The notes under the pieces: model-generated
What the model was told of the DNA's origin: nothing
What the model saw: only the letters and a program-made list of their open reading frames with translations
Database searches by the model: none
Assembly (NCBI GenBank): GCA_016789405.1
Contig: JAEUPQ010000031.1
Location: 62,001-126,000, forward strand
Source: Lysobacteraceae bacterium
GTDB lineage: Bacteria; Pseudomonadota; Gammaproteobacteria; Xanthomonadales; Xanthomonadaceae
Length of the DNA: 64,000 nt
Direction of reading: 5' to 3'
Program-made: the position numbers and the translations under genes
Part shown: piece by piece, positions 9,101-17,402 of the stretch
Numbering within the stretch: position 1 is the first letter of the stretch
Layout: each line of letters starts with the position of its first letter

Positions 9101-9511
9101 TCAGGCGGTCTTGCGGGGCGCCAGCGCGCGAAACTCGGCATCCATGCGTTCATGGACCTCCTCGACGGTGGCATTGAGCGGAACCACGTCGTTCACGAAG
9201 CGCTGCACGGCTTCATCGAAGCGGCGCTCGCGCTCCGCATCGCTCAGGCGCTGTCGTGGCGGTGCGACGAACAGGCCGAGGCCCTGGCGGCTGTCGACCC
9301 AGCCTTCGGTCGTCAGTTCGGCATAGGCTTTCGCGACGGTGTTCGGATTGATCGTCAGCTGCTGCGCCAGGCCGCGCACGCTGGGCAACTGGTCGCCGGC
9401 CTGCAGCTCGCCCGTGGCGATCTGCATCCGCACCGCATCGACGATCTGGCGGACGATCGGACGCGTGTCGCCGGTGGCGATCTGGATCATCAGCGGGCGG
9501 GTTCGTGCCAT
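9101..9511 (-). CDS. GntR-family repressor, YtrA subfamily
   Basis: This 136-residue protein has an N-terminal winged helix-turn-helix (PIVRQIVDAVRMQIATGEL, LPSVRGLAQQL, INPNTVAKAYAEL) and only a short helical tail instead of a ligand-binding domain, as is usual for the YtrA subfamily. YtrA regulators repress adjacent ABC transporter operons and respond to cell-envelope antibiotics or metabolites. It is the first gene of the leftward operon with the ABC ATPase, permease and S9 peptidase. A matching palindrome lies just upstream, so autoregulation is likely. Confidence 0.92.
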   Translation of the reverse strand: MARTRPLMIQIATGDTRPIVRQIVDAVRMQIATGELQAGDQLPSVRGLAQQLTINPNTVAKAYAELTTEGWVDSRQGLGLFVAPPRQRLSDAERERRFDEAVQRFVNDVVPLNATVEEVHERMDAEFRALAPRKTA

Positions 9512-9527
9512 GTGCGCTCCGTACCAT

Positions 9528-9550
9528 CTGTACTGGTTTTAATAGTACAG
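9528..9550. promoter_or_regulatory. GntR/YtrA-type operator palindrome
   Basis: CTGTACT (9528-9534) and AGTACAG (9544-9550) form a perfect 7-bp inverted repeat around a 9-nt AT-rich spacer, 17 nt upstream of the regulator start. A third GTAC half-site is at 9521-9524. GTAC-centred dyads fit YtrA-subfamily operators, and the site overlaps where the promoter must be. Binding is inferred. Confidence 0.7.
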
Positions 9551-9734
9551 CGCGAACGAACGAGGCTGTCAACCCACTTCAGGCAACACGCGTCGGGCAA
9601 GCCGCTTCGGGCGGATGGAATGACCTCGTGCCTGGACTTGTGCGGCTCGCCCGATGGCTCGTGCGGTGCGCGCGAGCCTGCCGGCAGGGCTGCGGCCGCG
9701 ATGCCGGTTACGCCTCATCACTCCCGCAGGCGGA

Positions 9735-12700
9735 TCAGGGCGGGTCCGCAGCCGCCTCCGGCACGTCCTTGCGAGGGCGCCCATGGAATGCGCGCTGCAC
9801 CAGGACGAAGAACAAGGGCACGAAGAAGATGCCGAGGAACGTACTCGCGAGCATGCCGCCGAACACGCCGGTGCCGATCGCGCGCTGCGCGCCCGCGCCG
9901 GCACCGGTGGCGACCGCCAGTGGCAGCACGCCGAAACCGAACGCGAGCGATGTCATCAGGATCGGCCGCAGGCGGCTGTGCGCTGCGAACACGGCCGCAT
10001 CGATCAGCGACCTGCCCTGCGCCATGTGCTGCTTGGCGAATTCCACGATCAGGATCGCGTTCTTGGAGGCCAGGCCGACCGTGGTCAGCACGGCGACCTG
10101 GAAGTACACGTCGCGCTCCATGCCGCGCAGCAGGGTTGCCATCACCACGCCGATGATTCCCAGTGGAACGACGAGCAGGATCGCGATCGGCAACGACCAG
10201 CTCTCGTACAGCGCCGCCAGCCACAGGAACACCACCAGCAGCGACAGGGCGTACAACCAGGGAGCCTGCGCCACTGCTTCGCGCTCCTCGAACGACTGGC
10301 CGACGAATTCGGCTGCGAACCCCGGGGGGAGCTGCGCCACCAGCCGCTCGACCTCGTGCATCGCTTCGCCGGTGCTGACGCCCGGCACGGATTCGCCGTT
10401 GACGTTCATCGCCGATACGCCGTTGTAGCGTTCCAGCTGCGGGGGGCCGAATTCCCAGCGCGAGGACGCGAATGCGGACACCGACACCATCTCGCCGTCG
10501 CCATTGCGCACATGCCAGCGACCGAAGTCCTCCGGACGCATGCGATAGGGCGCATCGGCCTGCAGGATGACCCGCTTGACCCGGCCCTTGTCGACGAAGT
10601 CGTCGATGTAGCGGCCACCCCAGGCGACCGAAAGCGTGTCCTCGACGTCGCCCATGTCCAATCCGAGCGAGGCGACCTTCTGCGGATCGATGTCGATGTA
10701 GAGCTGCGGCGTGTCGTCCTGCCCGTTGGCGCGCACGTTGCTGAGCAGCGCGCTCTTTTCGGCCAGTGCCAGGAACTGGTCGCGCGCAGCGGTCAGCGCC
10801 TTGTGGCCCTGTCCGTACACGTCCTGCAGGTAGAAGTCGAAGCCGACCGAGGTGCTCAGCTGCACCACCGGGGGCGGTGCGAAGGCGAAGACGCGCGCGT
10901 CCTTGATTTCGGACAGCTGCGCCGCTGCACGTTGCTGGACCGCGGTGACGCTCAGTTCCTCCGACTCGCGCTGGCTCCAGTCGCGCAGCTGGATGAAGCC
11001 GAAGCCCGCGTTCTGGCCGAGGCCGCTGAAATTGGAGCCGGCGACGGTGAACGTGGATTGCACCGCCTTGCCTTCGCCCTGCAGGAAGATCTTCTCGACC
11101 TGGCCGAGCACGTCGAGCGTTCGTCCCTGGGTGGCGCCGACGGGGCCTTGCACCATCGTCAACAGATAGCCCTGGTCTTCTGCCGGCAGGAACCCGGTGG
11201 GCAGGCGATGGAAGAGTCCGAGCATCAGTGCGGACAGCACCACGTAGACCGAAATCCAGCGAAGGGGACGACGCAGGATCGCTGCGGTCAGCGCTTCGTA
11301 ACGTCGATTGAGGCGATCGAAACGCTGGTTGAACCAGCGGAAGAAGCCGCGATCTCGATTGCGGGCATTGTCGTCGCGGGGTTTGAGCAGGGTGACGCAC
11401 AGCGCCGGCGTCAGCACGATGGCGACAAGCATGGACAACACCATCGCAGACACGATGGTGATCGAGAACTGCCGGTAGATCACGCCCGCCGAGCCTTCCA
11501 GGAACGACATCGGCACGAAGATCACCGACAGCACCGACGCGATGCCGATCAGCGCGCGCGTGATCTGGCGCATCGAGCGCGACGTCGCCTCGACCGGCGA
11601 CAGTCCTTCTTCCTGCATCAGCCGCTCGACGTTCTCGACCACGATGATGGCATCGTCGACCAGCAGGCCGATCGCGAGCACGATCGCGAACATCGTCAGC
11701 ATGTTGATCGACAGGCCGACCGCGGCCATGACGATGCAGGTGCCCAGCAACACCACCGGGACGGCAATGGTCGGGATCAGGGTCGCGCGGATGTCCTGCA
11801 GGAACACGAACATGACCAGGAATACCAGACCGATCGCGACGAGCAGGGTTTCCAGCACGCCGATGATCGACAGGCGCACGTAGGGCGAAGTGTCGAACGG
11901 GTACACAGCGTGGAGCCCGCGCGGCATCTGCTGTTCGAGGCGGGCCAGTTCGGTCTTGACGCCTTCGATCATGCGAAGCGAATTCGCTCCATCGGCCAGG
12001 GTGATGCCGATGCCGGACGTCGGCTTGCCGTTGTAGCGAGCCAGCCGGCTGTAGTCGGCGCGTCCCAGCTCGACCCGGGCGACATCACCGAGGCGCAGGC
12101 TGGCGCCGCTGCCGTTCTCGTTGCGCAGCACGATGTTGCGGAATTGATCCTCGGTGCGGAGCCGGCCGAGCGCGATCACCGAGGCGTTGAGTTGCTGTCC
12201 CGGTACCGCCGGGGTATCGCCGAGCTGGCCGATCGAGGCCTGCGCGTTCTGCGCGCGGATCGCACGGGCGACGTCGTCGGGGGTGAGCTTGTAGGCAGTG
12301 AGCTTGTCCGCGTCGAGCCAGATGCGCATCGCACGCTTCGAGCCGAACAGTTGCACCGTGCCCACGCCTGACACGCGACTGAGTGAATCGAAAACGGTGG
12401 TGGCGACGAAGTCGTCGATCTCGTCGGTGCGCAGGCCGCTGCCGTCGGCGGCGACGAAGGCGACGACCAGCTGGCGCGCACCGCTGGCCTTGCTGACCGA
12501 GACGCCCTGCTGCTGCACGATCTGCGGCAGCAGCGGAATCGCCTGCTGCAGTTTGTTCTGGGTCTGGATATGGGCGATGTCCAGATCGGTGCCGGCGAGG
12601 AAGGTCAGGCTGACGGTCACGTTGCCGTATCGATCGCTGCTGGAGACGATGTCGCGCAGTCCCTCCAGGCCGGTCACGTTCTGCTCGATGATCTGCGTGA

Positions 12701-12881
12701 CCGATTCCTCCGCGGTTTCGGCCGACGCACCGGGATAGCTGGCTTCGATGTCGACCGATGGCGGCGCGATGTCTGGATAGCGCGAGACCGACAGCCTGGT
12801 GAGCGCATGGATGCCGGCCAGCATGATCACGATCGCGATCACCCATGCCAGGATCGGGCGCCTGATGAAGAAATGGGACAT
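9735..12881 (-). CDS. RND multidrug efflux permease, HAE-1 type (AcrB/MexB-like)
   Basis: The 1048-residue permease has normal length for the family. It begins with FFIRRPILAWVIAIVIMLAG (TM1), has two large periplasmic loops after TM1 and TM7, and the proton-relay pair in LLVDDAIIVVENVER of TM4. It sits in the inner membrane and, with the adaptor encoded 16 nt upstream and an outer-membrane channel, expels drugs or lipophilic molecules from the periplasm. No outer-membrane factor gene lies in the window, so the pump probably borrows one. The two pump genes close a leftward gene series that starts with acyltransferases, so the cargo may be an acylated product rather than a general drug. That is inferred from gene order only. 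Confidence 0.95.
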   Translation of the reverse strand: MSHFFIRRPILAWVIAIVIMLAGIHALTRLSVSRYPDIAPPSVDIEASYPGASAETAEESVTQIIEQNVTGLEGLRDIVSSSDRYGNVTVSLTFLAGTDLDIAHIQTQNKLQQAIPLLPQIVQQQGVSVSKASGARQLVVAFVAADGSGLRTDEIDDFVATTVFDSLSRVSGVGTVQLFGSKRAMRIWLDADKLTAYKLTPDDVARAIRAQNAQASIGQLGDTPAVPGQQLNASVIALGRLRTEDQFRNIVLRNENGSGASLRLGDVARVELGRADYSRLARYNGKPTSGIGITLADGANSLRMIEGVKTELARLEQQMPRGLHAVYPFDTSPYVRLSIIGVLETLLVAIGLVFLVMFVFLQDIRATLIPTIAVPVVLLGTCIVMAAVGLSINMLTMFAIVLAIGLLVDDAIIVVENVERLMQEEGLSPVEATSRSMRQITRALIGIASVLSVIFVPMSFLEGSAGVIYRQFSITIVSAMVLSMLVAIVLTPALCVTLLKPRDDNARNRDRGFFRWFNQRFDRLNRRYEALTAAILRRPLRWISVYVVLSALMLGLFHRLPTGFLPAEDQGYLLTMVQGPVGATQGRTLDVLGQVEKIFLQGEGKAVQSTFTVAGSNFSGLGQNAGFGFIQLRDWSQRESEELSVTAVQQRAAAQLSEIKDARVFAFAPPPVVQLSTSVGFDFYLQDVYGQGHKALTAARDQFLALAEKSALLSNVRANGQDDTPQLYIDIDPQKVASLGLDMGDVEDTLSVAWGGRYIDDFVDKGRVKRVILQADAPYRMRPEDFGRWHVRNGDGEMVSVSAFASSRWEFGPPQLERYNGVSAMNVNGESVPGVSTGEAMHEVERLVAQLPPGFAAEFVGQSFEEREAVAQAPWLYALSLLVVFLWLAALYESWSLPIAILLVVPLGIIGVVMATLLRGMERDVYFQVAVLTTVGLASKNAILIVEFAKQHMAQGRSLIDAAVFAAHSRLRPILMTSLAFGFGVLPLAVATGAGAGAQRAIGTGVFGGMLASTFLGIFFVPLFFVLVQRAFHGRPRKDVPEAAADPP

Positions 12882-12897
12882 CCTGGTCTCTCCGGCG

Positions 12898-14088
12898 TCA
12901 GCGTGCGGCAGCGACCGGAGCCGGCGTGGTGACCGGCACGGGTTTCATGATGACCGCTTGCACCTGCATGCCCGGCTCGACCTTCTGCACGCCCTCGACG
13001 ATCACGCGGTCGTCCGCCTTCAGTCCATCCTCGACCAGCCACTGGTCGGCGACGGTACGCGAGACGCGCACGCTGCGTCGTTCGACCTTGCCGTCGCGGA
13101 GCACCACCCAGGCGCTGGCCTTGCCGTCGGCATCGAGCGCGATCGCCTGTTGCGGTGCGAGCACGGCGTCGGGCAACACGCCTTCACGGATGACTGCGCG
13201 CACGTACATGCCCGGCAGCAGGGTCAGGTCCGGATTGGGCACCACCGCGCGCAGCATGAAATTGCCGGTGCTCGGGTCCACGGTCACGTCCGAGAACTGC
13301 AGTTGGCCAGGGTGCGGATAGCGCGCCCCGTTCTCCAGCTGGATGCTGACCGTCGCACCGTCCGGGCTCGAGCGCAGGCGACCGGAATCCATGTCCTGCT
13401 TGAGCGTCAGCCAGCTGGTACTCGACTGGTTCACATCGACATGGATCGGATCGAGCGCCTGCACCAGGGCCAGCGGCATGTCCTGGTTGGCCGTGACCAG
13501 CGAGCCCTCGGTCACGTCCGACTTGCCGATGCGTCCGGCGATCGGCGAGACGATGGTGGTGTAGGCCAGGTTGACCCGTGCGCTCTCCAGCGCCGAGCGC
13601 GCCACACCGACCTCGGCCCGTGCGAGATCCTCTGCCAGCATGGCATTTTCGTGGTCCTGCGCGCTGATCACCTGGATCCTGATCAGCTCGTTCGAACGCC
13701 GCGCGGCGAGCCGTGCCGCATTCAGGGTCGCTTCCGCCTTGCGCAACGCAGCCTGCGCGCTGTTGTACGAGGCTCGGTATGTCGCATCGTCGAGCTGGTA
13801 GAGCGGCTGGCCGGCGCGCACCACCTGGCCTTCGACGAACAGGCGCTTGTGGACGATGCCGCTGACCTGCGGCCGGATGTCGGCCATCCGCATCGCACGG
13901 GTACGACCGGGCAGCTCCCGCGTCAGGTCAAGCGGGCCGCTCCTGAGGACGACCACGCCGACCTGCGGCGGTTGATCGCCCGCGTCCTCCTGCGAGCGGC
14001 TTTCGCCGCAGGCAGGAAGGAACAGGGCGATCGCGCACGCGGTCGACAGTGCGATGGTGCGTCTTGCGGCAATGCCCACGATGCCCAT
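12898..14088 (-). CDS. RND efflux periplasmic adaptor lipoprotein (AcrA/MexA-like)
   Basis: This 396-residue membrane-fusion protein has an N-terminal lipoprotein signal with lipobox LPAC near residue 27, a lipoyl half-motif, a long alpha-helical hairpin with coiled coil (Ala-rich, about residues 105-175), the second lipoyl half (TIVSPIAGRIGKS) and beta-barrel and membrane-proximal domains. It bridges the RND permease and an outer-membrane channel. Its ATG lies only 3 nt after the stop codon of the AT3 acyltransferase. The GGAG there is too close to serve this ATG, so the GTG three codons later (14079), with GGAG 9 nt upstream, may be the true start. Either way translation is likely coupled to the acyltransferase. 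Confidence 0.93.
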   Translation of the reverse strand: MGIVGIAARRTIALSTACAIALFLPACGESRSQEDAGDQPPQVGVVVLRSGPLDLTRELPGRTRAMRMADIRPQVSGIVHKRLFVEGQVVRAGQPLYQLDDATYRASYNSAQAALRKAEATLNAARLAARRSNELIRIQVISAQDHENAMLAEDLARAEVGVARSALESARVNLAYTTIVSPIAGRIGKSDVTEGSLVTANQDMPLALVQALDPIHVDVNQSSTSWLTLKQDMDSGRLRSSPDGATVSIQLENGARYPHPGQLQFSDVTVDPSTGNFMLRAVVPNPDLTLLPGMYVRAVIREGVLPDAVLAPQQAIALDADGKASAWVVLRDGKVERRSVRVSRTVADQWLVEDGLKADDRVIVEGVQKVEPGMQVQAVIMKPVPVTTPAPVAAAR

Positions 14089-14091
14089 CTC

Positions 14092-16128
14092 CTAGCGACC
14101 GCCAGGCATGGTCGCATCGCCAGCATCGAGAACGAGCGGGTCGATGTACGCGACGCTTTCGAGGATGTAGAACTTGCGCAGGTGGAATGTGTCACGGTAG
14201 ATCGGCTCGTCGCCCTTGGTGATCGACGGACACAGGCCTTCGCGGCACAAGCCGGCGAGTGGATCGATCAGTCCGGCCTGGTTGTCCTCGGCGATCTGGC
14301 GCAGGCGCGCAAGGAACGGCTCGTAGGCTTCAAGCAGCTTGCCCTTGTCGGCCGGGGCGCTGTTGACCTTGAAGCCGGGCGAAAACACCGTGCGCGTGAC
14401 CATCTGCCGCGGTGCGAAGCCCGAGCTCAACGGCGCGTTGAGCACGATGTAGACCTTCTTGCCCGATTGCGCGAAGCCCTCGACCATGCGCCGCACGTTC
14501 TCCAGCGCCGGATCGGCCACCGGCAGCAACGGCCGGGGCTCACCCATGTGGTCGCCGTCGCGATTGCCGGTGAGGTACGAGTACCAGGAGAACCCGATGA
14601 CCACCGATTCGATCGGCGCCGTCTTGCCCATCGCGATGGCATCGGCGAGCAATTTGCGGCACTTGGCATGGGCCACGCGGGTGATGTCGTCGTGGGGCGC
14701 GCAACCCGGGCGCCAGGCGAAGATCGCGCCGCGGCTGTTGCCCGGATTGGCTTTCAGCACCTTTTCGACACGGCCGTGATACTGGGCCAGCGTGCTGTCG
14801 CCGATGAACAGGACCTTCTTCGCGCCGTCGCCGATGCTGAAGATGCCGGGTTCGTCCGGGTACGGATAGTCTTCGTTCTCGGCAGCCAGGATCTTGGCGA
14901 CGTCGGCCGGAATCGGGCGCGCCGGGATGTGGGTCTTGTAGGTGAGCCAGCCGCCGACGGCGCACACGGCCATCGTCGCGAAGAGGCCGCTGGCGACCTT
15001 CAGGGTCTTCGGCGAACCGCGCAGCGGACGTTCCAGGTAACGATAGGTCAGCCACGCAAGCACGAACGACAGCGCGATCAGCCCGACGCGAAGGGTCGGG
15101 GTGTATTCGCGCCAGTCCATGGTGTGGGCCAGCGACAGGAGCGGCCAGTGCCACAGGTACAGCGGATAGCTGATGAGGCCGACGAACACCATCCAGCGCT
15201 GGCTCAGCACGCGACGACTGATGAAGCTGTCCGGGCCCGCGGAGATCAGCAGCACCGAACCGAGCACGGGCGCGAGCGCCCACCAGCCCGGGAACTCCAT
15301 CTTGTTGTGCAGGAATGCGAACGAACCCAGCAACAGCAGCGCGCCGAGGTTGGCGCGGGCGTTGTCGCCGAGCAGGCCGGTGCGCGGCACCCATGCCGGC
15401 AAGGCCTCGTGGCCGTCGTGCGCGGTCTTGTTCTGCACCGCGAACGCAAGCAGGCCGCCGAGCGAGAGCTCCCACAGGCGGCTGCTCGGCAGGTAGAAGG
15501 CCTGCAACGGATCCTCGTGCACCGAAGCCACGTTGAGATAGAACGACACCACGCTGATCGCGGCGAGCAGCGCGACCTGCCAGCGACCCAGCCGCCAGGT
15601 GGCCCACAGCAACAGGGGCCAGACGAGGTAGAACTGCTCTTCCACGCCCAAGGACCACAAATGCACGAGCGGCGCCTCGATCGCGCCGAAGTACAGGTTG
15701 GTGTCGACGAACAGGCTCAGGTTGAGCACGAATCCCGCGCCGGCTGCGACATGCTTGCCCAACTGCTCGAATTCGTCGGGCAACAGCAACAGCCAGCCGA
15801 GCACGAAAACAGTCGCCATCATCGCGATCAGTGCGGGGAAGATGCGCTTGATTCGACGGCCGTAGAAACCGGCGAGGCTGAACTGGTCCCGGTTGAGCGC
15901 GCGAAGCAGGATGCCCGTGATGAGATAGCCGGAGATCACGAAGAAGATGTCGACGCCGACGAAGCCGCCCGGGATCAGCTCGGGGAAGGCATGGAAGATC
16001 ACCACCGGCAGCACCGCAACGGCGCGCAGGCCGTCCACGTCGGGGCGATAGGCAAGGTGCGGCACGGCGGTGTCGCCGGTTCTTTCCTGGGTCGGCGCGT
16101 TGGCGGCGACAGCGGGTGAAATGGACAT
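14092..16128 (-). CDS. AT3-SGNH membrane O-acyltransferase (OafA-like)
   Basis: The 678-residue protein has an N-terminal acyltransferase-3 domain of about ten helices, opening with YRPDVDGLRAVAVLPVVIFH and FVGVDIFFVISGYLI. A C-terminal periplasmic SGNH domain begins near residue 425 with the block-I motif FIGDSTLAQYHG and ends with DTFHLRKF, which supplies the Asp and His. Two-domain proteins of this kind O-acetylate lipopolysaccharide, peptidoglycan or other glycans: AT3 moves the acyl group across the membrane and SGNH places it on a hydroxyl. The acceptor is unknown here. The gene follows the MBOAT/SGNH pair by 83 nt and is almost fused to the RND adaptor gene (3 nt apart), an uncommon arrangement suggesting that acyl transfer and efflux act on the same compound. 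Confidence 0.9.
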   Translation of the reverse strand: MSISPAVAANAPTQERTGDTAVPHLAYRPDVDGLRAVAVLPVVIFHAFPELIPGGFVGVDIFFVISGYLITGILLRALNRDQFSLAGFYGRRIKRIFPALIAMMATVFVLGWLLLLPDEFEQLGKHVAAGAGFVLNLSLFVDTNLYFGAIEAPLVHLWSLGVEEQFYLVWPLLLWATWRLGRWQVALLAAISVVSFYLNVASVHEDPLQAFYLPSSRLWELSLGGLLAFAVQNKTAHDGHEALPAWVPRTGLLGDNARANLGALLLLGSFAFLHNKMEFPGWWALAPVLGSVLLISAGPDSFISRRVLSQRWMVFVGLISYPLYLWHWPLLSLAHTMDWREYTPTLRVGLIALSFVLAWLTYRYLERPLRGSPKTLKVASGLFATMAVCAVGGWLTYKTHIPARPIPADVAKILAAENEDYPYPDEPGIFSIGDGAKKVLFIGDSTLAQYHGRVEKVLKANPGNSRGAIFAWRPGCAPHDDITRVAHAKCRKLLADAIAMGKTAPIESVVIGFSWYSYLTGNRDGDHMGEPRPLLPVADPALENVRRMVEGFAQSGKKVYIVLNAPLSSGFAPRQMVTRTVFSPGFKVNSAPADKGKLLEAYEPFLARLRQIAEDNQAGLIDPLAGLCREGLCPSITKGDEPIYRDTFHLRKFYILESVAYIDPLVLDAGDATMPGGR

Positions 16129-16211
16129 GGGATTACCTGTATTCGACGGATTGGATACCCGGAACCGATCTGGTTCCGCACTGCGGTTTCACCTGGCGAC
16201 CGGGCGGATGC

Positions 16212-17402
16212 TCAGCCGTCGCCGGGCTTGCGCCTGCCCTCCTCGCGCCAGCCCTTGCTTCGCGTCTTGAGCCAGTCCACGCGGTCCAGCAACACGCGGA
16301 CGTAGGCGTCCGTGTAGGCCCGTGCTCCGGTCCGGGAGAGATGCGACCACTCCGGGATCTCGAGATCCTGCATCTGCGGGTAGTCCTCGAAATGGACGCC
16401 GAAGCTGCCGGTTTCCTGCAGCATGCGATCCCATGCCGCCGCGCGCGGGAAGCGTCGGCGTTCGGCGTCGAGCAAGGGGCCCGACGAGGGCGCGCGCAGC
16501 CACACCACCTCGCCGCCACGCGCGCGAATGCGATCGATGTCGAGCTTGGCCTTCGCGATGGTGCGGTCGATGGTGTCCTTGGTGGCGGGATCGCCCATCC
16601 AGTATTGCTCCCACACATGCCGTGCATGGGCATTCAGGCGGGGGTCGGTCGCGACCCGATTCCACAGATACAGCTGGCGGTCGTCATAGGCCTCGCTGAT
16701 CTTCCATACCTCCAGCGGCTCGGTCCCCGGGCGCACCGGCCAGTCGAGTCGCTCCAGCAGGTCGAAGGCCTTGTAGTTGCTGTCCAGGAACGCCACATGC
16801 CGCGACATCTCCTTGTGCAGGAAATGGCCGGAACGCTGCGACGGCGTCTGTTCTTCGAGGTACTTGAGCACCGATACGCGGCGGCCGTACTCGTCGGTGA
16901 ACAGGCTCGGCTCGCTGATGCCGATGACCACCAGGCCAGCGAAGCGCGCGTCGTTGGCAAGATCGTGGAGGAAGGGCAGCGAACTGGTGGCCGGAAGCGC
17001 GAGCTGCACCGGCCGGCGCCCGGTCAATTCTTCCCACCTGGACAACTCCGTGCCGAACAGGATGCGCGAATCGCCGATGATGACCACCGAATCGGCTGGC
17101 AAGCGGTCGAGCCTGCGCCGCTCTTCGACCCAGAAATCGCGGTCGTCGTCCAGATCGCCGGCGACCAGGCCGAGGTTGCGCATCGCCGCTTCCCAGCCCA
17201 GCACCAGCGCGAAGGTCGTGACCAGCACCGCAAGCATCATCCTGGGCCACGGATGATCGGGCACCGGCCGTGTCAGCCCCGTGCCGAAGTTGCTTTCGGG
17301 ATTGGCGGTCGAGATGGCCGATTTGGGCCGCTGCGACGGATCCGGCCCGAGCAGGTCCGGCGCGACCGCAGTGCCGTCAAAACTGGAAGTAGATGAAACC
17401 AT
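16212..17402 (-). CDS. Membrane-anchored SGNH/AlgX-like protein, MBOAT partner
   Basis: This protein of about 396 residues has a cytoplasmic tail of about 50 residues, one transmembrane segment (MMLAVLVTTFALVLGWEAAM) and a periplasmic domain with the SGNH block-I motif VVIIGDSRILFG and the terminal SHLSRTGARAYTD block, which supplies the His. Partners of this sort (AlgJ/AlgX, DltD-like) take the acyl group brought across the membrane by an MBOAT protein. The start is taken at ATG 17402 because AGGGA lies 7 nt before it; ATG 17408 is the alternative. It overlaps the 3' end of the MBOAT gene by 26 nt, which indicates translational coupling and a shared function. The acceptor molecule is not known. 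Confidence 0.8.
   Translation of the reverse strand: MVSSTSSFDGTAVAPDLLGPDPSQRPKSAISTANPESNFGTGLTRPVPDHPWPRMMLAVLVTTFALVLGWEAAMRNLGLVAGDLDDDRDFWVEERRRLDRLPADSVVIIGDSRILFGTELSRWEELTGRRPVQLALPATSSLPFLHDLANDARFAGLVVIGISEPSLFTDEYGRRVSVLKYLEEQTPSQRSGHFLHKEMSRHVAFLDSNYKAFDLLERLDWPVRPGTEPLEVWKISEAYDDRQLYLWNRVATDPRLNAHARHVWEQYWMGDPATKDTIDRTIAKAKLDIDRIRARGGEVVWLRAPSSGPLLDAERRRFPRAAAWDRMLQETGSFGVHFEDYPQMQDLEIPEWSHLSRTGARAYTDAYVRVLLDRVDWLKTRSKGWREEGRRKPGDG

Noticed and set aside
9660-9700. 12-bp palindrome CCTGCCGGCAGG as terminator of the RND genes
   Set aside because: The stem is short, has no loop and no T-run on either strand, so it was not supported as a terminator.
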